Shown here in pieces: positions 30,992 through 37,494 of a stretch of 37,494 nucleotides of DNA (position 1 is the stretch's first letter; the number at the start of each line of letters is the position of its first letter). Under the pieces are notes generated by a model. It did no database searches and was not told the DNA's origin. It saw nothing but the letters and a program-made list of their open reading frames with translations. The DNA is taken from positions 1-37,494 of the IMG/VR virus record IMGVR_UViG_3300010413_000160; one strand, 5' to 3'. The stretch comes from a virus. Made by a program: the position numbers and the translations under genes.

Positions 30992-31050
30992 ACTCTATTT
31001 ACACAACATTCTTGCTCAGATACGGCTAATTTTCGCAAACAGGCACAAAA

Positions 31051-31082
31051 AAAAGGGACGCGGAGTTTTCCGCGTCCCTTTT
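31051..31082. terminator. Bidirectional terminator between convergent units
   Basis: AAAAGGGACGCGGA (31051-31064) and TCCGCGTCCCTTTT (31069-31082) form a perfect 14-bp stem with a GTTT loop and A/T-run flanks. It ends the minus-strand operon and insulates the plus-strand one. Confidence 0.9.
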
Positions 31083-31086
31083 GGGC

Positions 31087-31530
31087 TTACTCGTCCTCGT
31101 CCTGCCGTTGCGTCTTGCACTTCACAAGGACTTCTGATGCTGGCCCACCGAACAGCTTGGAGTACGTGGGCGGGTTGTCCCATCCGTTATCGTGCGAAGC
31201 CTCGTACACGTCAATCGTTGGCTCTTTCATACCTTCTTCGCCCTTGACGATGTACAGGTACTCCTCGCTGACATCGCGCGTCTGTGCTGGCATAAGGTAG
31301 ATATTTCCCGGCCCATCCTTGAAGTGTGCTACTACCTGGGCTGCGAGGCAGTCCATGCCGTTAGCTACCTTCTTGTGTTCAGCTCCGAGTCCGTTGACGA
31401 CGTTCATGCCTGACAGGAACTCAGCCAGTTCAGCGCCGTGTCCCTCAGGATACCCGTCGTACTGCCGGTACATGACAGCGATCTCGCGTTGCCGCTCATC
31501 GATGAACGTTGTAATACTACGCGTCCCCAT
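31087..31530 (-). CDS. Conserved protein of unknown function (MGTRSITT... family)
   Basis: This 147-residue protein begins MGTRSITTFIDERQREIAVM followed by YRQYDGYPEGHG. That start is shared by a widespread family of uncharacterised phage and bacterial proteins. The conserved Tyr/Asp/His-rich segment (about residues 20-32) could be functional. AGAGGAGG precedes the ATG. The start overlaps the end of the clamp-like gene by 14 bases. Last gene of the minus-strand operon. Confidence 0.8.
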   Translation of the reverse strand: MGTRSITTFIDERQREIAVMYRQYDGYPEGHGAELAEFLSGMNVVNGLGAEHKKVANGMDCLAAQVVAHFKDGPGNIYLMPAQTRDVSEEYLYIVKGEEGMKEPTIDVYEASHDNGWDNPPTYSKLFGGPASEVLVKCKTQRQDEDE

Positions 31531-32125
31531 CTTGAGCCTCCTCTACGTCATCGCCTGTCTCATCGGTTGCGTCCACTGGGATAGATTTGGGCTTTACCCT
31601 CTGGTCATAGGTGGGCATCCAGCGTTCCTTGTCGAGAGTGTTGTTGTGCATGGGCATCACGATAGCATATCCCAGCTTACCGCCCTTAATTAACCCTTGG
31701 ACAACCACTGGAGTCGTGACGACTTGTTCATTGCCGTATAAGGATATGATTACGCTGGTATCCTCATTTGGCATACCGCTTATCGCGTTGAACAAGAGCT
31801 TCGGATTGATCGTCAGGACAGTACGTGGCTCATCTGTCATAAGAACATCGCGGAAATCCGGGTACGTGTTGTAATCCAGCTCTGATTGGTCAACGACAGC
31901 GACGTTGCCCTCCAGTCTGATGTTGTACAGACCATCCTCGAGCGGCTCGTCAAACGGTTGCGTATCCAAGGCGTGCATAATGAAACCGTCCGTGGCTGTC
32001 ATCTGATCGCCTTTCACATGGACGCACTCCAGTAAAGGCCGGTAGCTGTCCTTATCCAATGCTTTCAGCAGCCATGCAAGAGCTGCTTTGTTGCTTTTAT
32101 CCAGTTCGAAGTACTTAGTTTCCAT
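31517..32125 (-). CDS. Sliding-clamp-like protein (DNA polymerase III beta type)
   Basis: This 202-residue protein has clamp-like signatures: RPLLECVHVKGDQMTATDGF near the N-terminus, then YPDFRDVL, a domain start INPKLLFNAISGM, and the final strand YAIVMPMHNN, resembling the VMPM ending of the beta clamp. It is about half the length of bacterial DnaN (about 370), so it would have two rather than three domains and perhaps form a trimer. An acidic tail (about 180-202) follows the clamp part. It would tether polymerase to DNA. The leader GAAAGGAGCAAGATT before the ATG is shared with the gene starting at 33998. Confidence 0.65.
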   Translation of the reverse strand: METKYFELDKSNKAALAWLLKALDKDSYRPLLECVHVKGDQMTATDGFIMHALDTQPFDEPLEDGLYNIRLEGNVAVVDQSELDYNTYPDFRDVLMTDEPRTVLTINPKLLFNAISGMPNEDTSVIISLYGNEQVVTTPVVVQGLIKGGKLGYAIVMPMHNNTLDKERWMPTYDQRVKPKSIPVDATDETGDDVEEAQDGDA

Positions 32126-32144
32126 AATCTTGCTCCTTTCTTGT

Positions 32145-33083
32145 CTAATAAACCCAAAACGTGCCGCAGTCGAGGCACAACATTGAGCCAGGGATAGAGT
32201 TTACATGTCGATGCCGCCTTGTGTTCATATCCCCCAATGTACAAAGACCGGCATCCCAGTTCTCCTCGTACAGAGTATCAGCGGTCAGGAACTCGACGCC
32301 CACGCCAGCACACCAGTCTTTGCTCAAGTCATAGTTTCTGGTGTACTTATAGTGTATGGCATCAATGTCAAAAGCACCTGTTTCTAGCGGCAGTGTGATC
32401 TTAGCGCCGTCAAACCGTCTTTCTTCTCCAGCGCCATCGTTCTCGAACACGACCATCGGGTCTGTGAACCTGACGAACTCCTTGTCATCGCCAATTTGCA
32501 TCAGGTCGTACACCTCCTGTCCCCGTGCGGCAAAGAAGATTTTCAGGTTACAGACCCAGTCCAGTTGTGCTAACATTGATGTGAGCAAATGATCCCACTC
32601 GTTGCCGATACTAAGAGCATCCCTTGCTGCAGCCACATCTTTGTTGATAAGCTCGATACGGTTGTGATTCGAACCGTATTCCCACTCTAAATCAACATCG
32701 TACGAGAACACGATATAGCCAGTATTCTCAACCAGTTGATAGAGGATATCGTGGCTTTTGTCGCGCCATCTGATACTATCTCTGAGCCATTCCTCGTGTT
32801 CCTCTATTAGTTCGGCTGCCTCGCCTTGGTAGAGCCCATATACATTCGACACGTCACGCGCTAGCTCATTGAGTATATCTTGCTCAGCGTGCCACGCCTG
32901 GTCATCATATGTTTCGTAAATGAGCTGGTCGAGTTTATCAAAGTTCTGTGTTCTGATGGCTTCTTCTACGTAATCTAAATGGCCAGACAGGTCATCGCGG
33001 TAATCGACATAGCGCAATTGGACATCTTGTGGCAGCAGGGCTTCAATGTCTCTTGCCGTTGGCGATCTCTTGCTATTCTTCAT
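32145..33083 (-). CDS. Unknown acidic phage protein with C-terminal CxxC
   Basis: I do not recognise this 312-residue acidic protein. The N-terminal 120 residues are helical (segments QLIYETYDDQAWHAEQ and LIEEHEEWLRDSI). The middle is mixed, with YIVFSYDVDLEWEYG. The end has the pair HRHVNSIPGSMLCLDCGTFW, a possible half zinc site. GAGGTGAG precedes the ATG. The start overlaps the end of the zinc-ribbon gene upstream by 11 bases. Confidence 0.75.
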   Translation of the reverse strand: MKNSKRSPTARDIEALLPQDVQLRYVDYRDDLSGHLDYVEEAIRTQNFDKLDQLIYETYDDQAWHAEQDILNELARDVSNVYGLYQGEAAELIEEHEEWLRDSIRWRDKSHDILYQLVENTGYIVFSYDVDLEWEYGSNHNRIELINKDVAAARDALSIGNEWDHLLTSMLAQLDWVCNLKIFFAARGQEVYDLMQIGDDKEFVRFTDPMVVFENDGAGEERRFDGAKITLPLETGAFDIDAIHYKYTRNYDLSKDWCAGVGVEFLTADTLYEENWDAGLCTLGDMNTRRHRHVNSIPGSMLCLDCGTFWVY

Positions 33084-33519
33084 CGCTCACCTCGTCGTCA
33101 TTGAAACGCTCGTAATTATCGCTGTCGATAGCGATCTGGAGGCTGTACTTTGCTGACCTATGCACAATTTCGGCAAGAACGTAACCATCTGTCCATTGCT
33201 CTTTGCAATCCAGGCACTTCACTTGGGCTGTCATCGACTCTGGATCGATGGTATCGGCTGTGAGGTTACTGCTCTTGCAGAACGGGCAGTGACGCCCATT
33301 GTCGCTGATATATTCCTCAGCCCTGTGATCAAGCAACACTCCTGGTTCAGCCTCAAGTTCGGCTTTCAGGTCTTCGTCGAACACATCATTGGCGATATCA
33401 GCGATATCGCGCAGCATCCTGATTGCCTCGGTCAGCTCAAGATCGTGGTACTGTCCCATGTTGTCTAACCTTTGGTCGAGATACTCTTCGACCTTGCTTA
33501 CGGCTTCTGTGATCTTCAT
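33073..33519 (-). CDS. Zinc-ribbon protein
   Basis: This 148-residue protein has a helical N-terminal half and a ribbon with HCPFCKSSNL and KCLDCKEQW (about residues 80-115), two CxxC pairs that bind zinc in similar proteins. An acidic C-terminus follows. ATG 33519 has AAAGGAG at proper spacing. A longer frame from 33600 lies over the intergenic hairpins and has no site. The function is unknown. Confidence 0.75.
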   Translation of the reverse strand: MKITEAVSKVEEYLDQRLDNMGQYHDLELTEAIRMLRDIADIANDVFDEDLKAELEAEPGVLLDHRAEEYISDNGRHCPFCKSSNLTADTIDPESMTAQVKCLDCKEQWTDGYVLAEIVHRSAKYSLQIAIDSDNYERFNDDEVSDEE

Positions 33520-33543
33520 GTTATGCTCCTTTCGTGTTGAATT

Positions 33544-33588
33544 TCTGGATAAATACCAGATCAGGCTGCTGGATAAATTCCAGCAGCC
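33544..33588 (-). other. Two tandem hairpins with matching loops
   Basis: GGCTGCTGG (33564-33572) and CCAGCAGCC (33580-33588) form a 9-bp stem with loop ATAAATT. TCTGG (33544-33548) and CCAGA (33556-33560) form a second stem with loop ATAAATA. They lie 3 bases apart between two minus-strand genes. No T-run follows on the minus strand, so RNA processing or protein binding is more likely than termination. Confidence 0.6.
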
Positions 33589-33596
33589 TCCATCTG

Positions 33597-33998
33597 TCAT
33601 CTATTCAGTTGTAATGGCAGCCATGCCCGTTCACAGCGTATTGGCTGTTTGACGATCACACCAGCGTATTTATCGCCGTATACCATACCTTCGAAGAACT
33701 TGGCATCCATCGGTACGCCTGTGCTGAAAGTAGGCGGGTTATCGCTGATGATGCTCAGGTTATATGGGATTTCGTCCACCCACAATGTTCCAGCAAGCTC
33801 ACCGAGCTCACTAATGGCTGCAGGTGGATTGTCCCAAATCACGGTGATAGAACCGCAAGCCTCAGCCACCTTTGGGTCTTCCCATGACTGCGCGAGCGCG
33901 TCCGCGACCCAAAAGAAAGCCGCAACCATCATAGCTGCGACTATAGCCGAAACCAACAGGATGATAAACATCCGTGCATAATCCGAGTTTTTACGCAT
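33597..33998 (-). CDS. Membrane-anchored or secreted phage protein
   Basis: This 133-residue protein has one hydrophobic segment (about residues 10-31, MFIILLVSAIVAAMMVAAFF) after a basic start, then ADALAQS, which could be a signal-peptidase site. The remaining 100 residues are beta-rich and would face outside. No family was recognised. The leader GAAAGGAGCAAGATT before the ATG is identical to that of the clamp-like gene. Confidence 0.7.
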   Translation of the reverse strand: MRKNSDYARMFIILLVSAIVAAMMVAAFFWVADALAQSWEDPKVAEACGSITVIWDNPPAAISELGELAGTLWVDEIPYNLSIISDNPPTFSTGVPMDAKFFEGMVYGDKYAGVIVKQPIRCERAWLPLQLNR

Positions 33999-34020
33999 AA
34001 TCTTGCTCCTTTCGTGATAG

Positions 34021-34458
34021 TCAACTTTTCTTTTTGCCCAATTTCATAGACGACAATATCCCTGTACTCACTATGGCAAATGCCGCAGCTTGCCAGAACG
34101 TGAATACAGGAAACGGTGAGAAGAACCTGTTCAACCCACCTGTCAGCGCCCATATGTCCAGTGCAATTCCAGCCACAATGGCGAACAGATATACTGCGAC
34201 TGTTATGCACGAATCCGTGTTATCCGGCAATTCTTTGTCGTTTATCATAAAAACGACAAGCAAGCTGAATATCATCATAAGTATGGCTGGCAGGGCAATC
34301 GCGACCCACTGGATCACGAACATACCGACCATATACACGGCGATAGTCAGGAGGATGCCAGCAAATTCACTCCCGTTATACACAGGCCACTGGACACCAA
34401 ACACAGCTATTGCGACGATCAGGCAAAGACTGTTGACCGTAACGCTTCTTACACTCAT
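34021..34458 (-). CDS. Multi-span membrane protein
   Basis: This 145-residue protein has four hydrophobic segments (about residues 7-22, 33-50, 55-74 and 85-104) and a fifth near 115-135, ending in a basic SMKLGKKKS. ATG 34458 follows AAAGGAG at good spacing; a longer frame from 34506 starts within the palindrome region. No family was recognised. Confidence 0.7.
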   Translation of the reverse strand: MSVRSVTVNSLCLIVAIAVFGVQWPVYNGSEFAGILLTIAVYMVGMFVIQWVAIALPAILMMIFSLLVVFMINDKELPDNTDSCITVAVYLFAIVAGIALDIWALTGGLNRFFSPFPVFTFWQAAAFAIVSTGILSSMKLGKKKS

Positions 34459-34487
34459 TACACACGCTCCTTTCATGTTGTTAAATG

Positions 34488-34517
34488 ACAACAGGACGGT
34501 GTACACCGTCCTGTTGT
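34488..34517. terminator. Perfect 30-bp palindrome
   Basis: ACAACAGGACGGTGT (34488-34502) is followed at once by its exact reverse complement (34503-34517). As RNA it forms a 13-bp stem with a GTAC tetraloop. It lies between two minus-strand genes, so it may stop or protect the messenger of the VWA gene. A U-run is not obvious (TCATTT follows). It may also be a dimer-binding DNA site. Confidence 0.65.
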
Positions 34518-34535
34518 ATTACCCGATATTACTGG

Positions 34536-36083
34536 CTAGTCGTACTCAGCCTTGATGATGTTGGTCACGAGCTGTTCCACGATATCGGCTGCGGCATCTT
34601 CAGTGAACGAATTGCGGTCAACCTCGATGATCATATCCGCGTCATCGTCCAGACTGCCACCCCAACCACTCCCGTAGTAACCGCCCTTGATCTTGACAAC
34701 CATCAACCTTGCACCTGTGGCTTCCTTGGTGTTTCGCACGAGCTCGAGAGTATCATCACTGACTCGACACTCATCATCCGTGATGAACAGGATATCAGCG
34801 CCCTGAATTCCAGCCTCTCTGAACTCGTTGATTTGCTGGCACGCGTACTCCAGCGCGTCGTCGAAATTTGTACCACCAGCAGACGCCACACCTGCCCACT
34901 TGACGTGTTCTCGCCAGTCGTTCTCGCTGGACACCGTCAGCTCTTTATCGACCTCAGATTGAAAGAATGTCAGCCGATATTTGCGGTCGATCACCTGGTC
35001 GTCGTCCAGAAGGGCTTTTGCGATACCGACCGCCACAGCTTTCGCTATGGTCAGATCGCCGTCGCTCATACTCCCTGATCTGTCCACCATACAGGCAAAG
35101 CTACCGCTCTTCTTACCTTCGAACTTAGGTTTCCAGCCCAAGAGTCCACCGCTCATCAGGGATGCGATGGACTTGGCTCTCAGGTAAGGTGGTGCTCCAG
35201 ACGTGATATATGCTCTGGACAGCGGGAACAGGCGGTGTATATCTTTGGTCAGCATCGGCTCACTCACAGCACCCGTGTAGCTGGCTCTGATTGACTCGAT
35301 GCTTCTCGCGGCGACACCTTTCATTCGCCCGATATACTCAGCGATATCCTTCATGCGCCCACCTGCCATATCGACAAGTTTGAGCACTTCATCGCTTTCC
35401 TCGAAACTGATCTCGCCTGGCTCAATACCCCAACCTTTCATAACAGCGGCGACCTCTTCGCCTTTCTCGCCAGCTTTCCGTGCTGCAGCTTTGACCATAC
35501 CTTGAGCAAGAGGGTTCTTCTGCATCTTTTCGAGCTGTTCAACAGCTTGCTGTGCTGCTTGCTGTGCTTGCTGCCGTGCTTGCTCTGCTTTCTCGAACTC
35601 CTCGTCTGCGGCTTCATCGTCGCCCTGTTCCGCCGCTTCTGCTGCGTTCTTGTAGTGTTCGACAGCCTGTTTTTCAAGGTCGTCAGCTTCGTCTTGCTTC
35701 TTCAGTGCGTCCTGAAGTGCGTCCTCTGTTGAGAGCGTTTCCCACAGAACGCCAGCCGCGGCTAGCGCGGCTGGCATATTGCCCACAGTCTCAGTCTTGC
35801 TTTGCTGGAAGTCCGGCAAACTCATTGTCCAGTCGATCAGCGTCTTATTGACCTGACGATCAGGGCTGACGGTCTCTGCTGTTTCGACCGTATGGCGATA
35901 CAGCGAGAAGAACGCGTCCCCGACCAGGTCAATCATAGCGTCTGATTCAGGCTTGCTGACGGTCGTTGCTCTGATCAGCTTTCCAAGCGCTCGCTCGTGC
36001 ATGCTTGTCAGGATGACAGGAGTCTTAGGCGAACATGGAACTCGCCACAGACCAGTGATCTCATCCTTCTCGAAATCGGTCAT
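34536..36083 (-). CDS. VWA-domain protein (CobT/ViaA-like) partner of the AAA+ ATPase
   Basis: This is a 515-residue protein. The C-terminal von Willebrand factor A domain (about residues 320-500) has the metal-site motif DRSGSMS (about 331-337), GGTNFDDA (about 396-403) and ITDDE (about 433-437), all expected for a metal-ion-dependent adhesion site. A long Ala/Gln/Glu-rich coiled coil lies at about 125-195. It follows the MoxR-like ATPase gene by nine bases. Such pairs (RavA-ViaA, CobS-CobT) remodel or chelate; in phages their target is unknown. AGGAGG precedes the ATG. Confidence 0.85.
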   Translation of the reverse strand: MTDFEKDEITGLWRVPCSPKTPVILTSMHERALGKLIRATTVSKPESDAMIDLVGDAFFSLYRHTVETAETVSPDRQVNKTLIDWTMSLPDFQQSKTETVGNMPAALAAAGVLWETLSTEDALQDALKKQDEADDLEKQAVEHYKNAAEAAEQGDDEAADEEFEKAEQARQQAQQAAQQAVEQLEKMQKNPLAQGMVKAAARKAGEKGEEVAAVMKGWGIEPGEISFEESDEVLKLVDMAGGRMKDIAEYIGRMKGVAARSIESIRASYTGAVSEPMLTKDIHRLFPLSRAYITSGAPPYLRAKSIASLMSGGLLGWKPKFEGKKSGSFACMVDRSGSMSDGDLTIAKAVAVGIAKALLDDDQVIDRKYRLTFFQSEVDKELTVSSENDWREHVKWAGVASAGGTNFDDALEYACQQINEFREAGIQGADILFITDDECRVSDDTLELVRNTKEATGARLMVVKIKGGYYGSGWGGSLDDDADMIIEVDRNSFTEDAAADIVEQLVTNIIKAEYD

Positions 36084-36092
36084 GGCATCCTC

Positions 36093-37241
36093 CTAGCTCA
36101 TTGGGTCTTCGCCCTTGACTGCTTTCGCAAAGGCTTCCTGAATCTCGCCGATTGCACGGGTGATGCGGTCGTCCTCGCCGAGTCTCATCTCGTCCTGGAG
36201 CACCCGCAGCTCACGCATGTTCTCTGACAGCAGCTTACCAAGTTTTGTGGCTGCAGCTTGCTTGCTTATGTCTTCGCTGAGCACATCCTTGTACGCCTGG
36301 TATGCTTTGTACTTGAGGCCCTCGATAGCTGTCTGGACTGGATCGCTGACAGCGTTGCATACCTGAGCCCACATACGAGCCATCTTGATGTCAGTTAGCG
36401 GATAAGCCCACTGCAGACACCTGCGTGCATCAGCCGGTACTTCGCTGAAATCAGCATTGCCAGATATCCAGTAGCCCATCCTGAACAGTACGTTCATCCA
36501 TTGGTCTGTGCGCCGTGGGTTCATGTCGAACTTTGCAACCAGATGCCCTTTATCATCAACAAACCCCTTGATCGCTTCCTGAGCGAGGCTTTCGATGACA
36601 TCGACAACGGCTCTGATAGCTTTCGCTCCTGGACGCGCGGCGCGGATATCCTGAATGTCGTTCCAATCAGGAAGCCCGTCACCGATATCCAGCAGTTGCC
36701 CGAATCCATTCATCTGGTTCATCGCTACAGAGCGCCAGTCCAGCATGATATCTTGCATCCACACCCACAGCCCGAAGCGGTCTCTGAGGGCTTCCGTACG
36801 CTCCGTGGTGGCCGTAAAGTTGCTTGTTGCCCATACCACAGGAGACAGGTCGCCCATTTTCTTGAACCTGTTCATGGCGTGCAGGATAGGATCGAAAGCC
36901 GGATCCATGCTGCGGAAAAGCTCGTCGCAAATCACAACCTTCGCGTTGGGATCGTTCACAGTACCGTCAACGATACGGCGCGACACAGGCGGATTACCGA
37001 GCAGCGCGGCGATGTCGTAGTGACCTTCTACGATCTCGGGCGGAGTTGTGGGCTCGAACTCGAGGAACACTTTGCGCTGTGGTTCAAACATGGCTTCTGC
37101 CATGATCTCAGCGATAGTGGTCTTACCGAACCCAGGAGGCCCGATGAGCATGCAGTGGACACCACTGACTCCGCTGGCTATTAGTGCAAGTTTTGTGTCC
37201 TGAATGTACTGACCTTGGAACTTGCCGTTGGTATTACTCAT
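36093..37241 (-). CDS. MoxR/CobS-like AAA+ ATPase
   Basis: This 382-residue protein has a Walker A motif (GPPGFGKTT, about residues 34-42), Walker B with VVICDELFRS (about 105-114), a sensor-1-like WATSNFT (about 140-146) and an arginine-finger-like ALRDRFGLW. That is the MoxR/RavA type. It probably forms a hexamer working with the VWA protein encoded next to it. ATG 37241 follows AAAGGAG at good spacing; the frame extends to 37259 but without a site. Gene order AAA+ then VWA matches known pairs. Confidence 0.88.
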   Translation of the reverse strand: MSNTNGKFQGQYIQDTKLALIASGVSGVHCMLIGPPGFGKTTIAEIMAEAMFEPQRKVFLEFEPTTPPEIVEGHYDIAALLGNPPVSRRIVDGTVNDPNAKVVICDELFRSMDPAFDPILHAMNRFKKMGDLSPVVWATSNFTATTERTEALRDRFGLWVWMQDIMLDWRSVAMNQMNGFGQLLDIGDGLPDWNDIQDIRAARPGAKAIRAVVDVIESLAQEAIKGFVDDKGHLVAKFDMNPRRTDQWMNVLFRMGYWISGNADFSEVPADARRCLQWAYPLTDIKMARMWAQVCNAVSDPVQTAIEGLKYKAYQAYKDVLSEDISKQAAATKLGKLLSENMRELRVLQDEMRLGEDDRITRAIGEIQEAFAKAVKGEDPMS

Positions 37242-37259
37242 TACACACACTCCTTTCAT

Positions 37260-37350
37260 GTTGCTGATAGATTAAGCCTGCCACTTCAGTGCGAGTAGGC
37301 TAGCTCTCGCAGACCCTAACGTTGCATTACAACGCAGGGGTTTCGGCTTG
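37260..37350 (-). other. Intergenic region with two hairpins
   Basis: TGCGAG (about 37291-37296) and CTCGCA (about 37307-37312) can pair, as can CGTTG (37320-37324) and CAACG (37330-37334). The stretch is the leader of the AAA+ gene on the minus strand. It holds no gene that I can support. Confidence 0.45.
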
Positions 37351-37494
37351 TTATTCGTCCATCCATACTTCAAGCGGGCCTCGTGAATTGCATGCTACAT
37401 GCGGGCCTGTGTGTCCATATTCTCTTGAGCAATACCACTTAAGATTGGATTTGTCATGGCATGGATTTGCACCGAGCTCACGTTTTCCGTTTCG
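37351..37494 (-). CDS. Small Cys/His-rich protein, cut by the window edge
   Basis: The minus-strand frame from the window end to a stop at 37351 encodes 47 residues with PCHDKSNLKWYCSREYGHTG and PHVACNSRGPLEVW. The Cys and His residues suggest a metal site, and the HTGPHVAC-type segment is familiar from small phage proteins. The N-terminus is outside the window. Confidence 0.65.
   Translation of the reverse strand, partial: RNGKRELGANPCHDKSNLKWYCSREYGHTGPHVACNSRGPLEVWMDE

Larger units (their letters stand above)
30911..31000 (+). ncRNA. Possible structured RNA between convergent operons
   Basis: GAAACTTCACC (30925-30935) and GGTGAAGTTTC (30981-30991) can form an 11-bp outer stem. Inside it GCAGCC (30941-30946) and GGCTGC (30965-30970) can pair, followed by TGTTTTATT. 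A promoter-like element lies at 30842. The outer stem is made from two oppositely oriented motif copies, so DNA-level operator use is the alternative. Confidence 0.35.

Noticed and set aside
1-37494. Integrase or lysogeny module
   Set aside because: No tyrosine or serine recombinase was found; repressor-like genes alone do not prove a temperate lifestyle.

Overview
The window is part of a tailed double-stranded DNA phage (or a prophage-like element). Genes are tightly packed, many start codons overlap the preceding stop, and a full siphovirus tail module is present: tube protein, two-frame chaperone, 1337-residue tape measure, distal tail, Gp37-like and fibre proteins. The host cannot be read from the sequence. 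A GH25 muramidase with an SH3-like domain fits a host with accessible peptidoglycan, perhaps Gram-positive or monoderm. No integrase, portal, terminase or capsid gene lies in the window, so this is not the whole genome. Layout: (1) 1-13.1 kb, plus strand: tail genes, then small membrane proteins (holin candidates) and the endolysin. (2) 13.1-13.8 kb: an AT-rich HNH homing-endonuclease cassette antisense at the 3' end of the endolysin gene, followed by an orphan second copy of the endolysin C-terminus and a bidirectional terminator. (3) 13.9-17.4 kb, minus strand: five genes, including a ribbon-helix-helix regulator and a lone IS110-type Transposase_20-like domain. (4) A divergent promoter region at about 17.5 kb. 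(5) 17.6-30.9 kb, plus strand: small unknown and membrane proteins, an HNH nuclease, a PD-(D/E)XK nuclease, a winged-helix replication protein carrying six embedded iterons (putative origin), a DnaB-type helicase, a LexA-like regulator, RusA, three DNA methyltransferases, and a LAGLIDADG cassette that splits one of them. (6) 31.1-37.5 kb, minus strand: a sliding-clamp-like protein, zinc-ribbon and membrane proteins, a MoxR/CobS-like AAA+ ATPase with its VWA partner, and a gene cut by the right edge. The most unusual signals are non-coding. First, three tandem arrays (15.69-15.87, 19.79-20.05 and 24.98-25.09 kb) alternate two related 10-bp boxes, GTGAAACCCA and GTGCGAGCCA, every 18 bp, so the full period is 36 bp. 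Each starts at the stop codon of the gene before it and points the same way as transcription. Second, at least eight dispersed copies of a motif around TTAAGCGAAACTTCACC lie mainly at ends of transcription units, recalling the stoperators of mycobacteriophages. Third, both homing-endonuclease cassettes are antisense to their target gene and come with a recoded duplicate of the target's end, which replaces the displaced segment. In the methyltransferase the replacement is one base out of frame, at a UAU UAA C sequence. Everything here was done by eye from the sequence; no database search was run.
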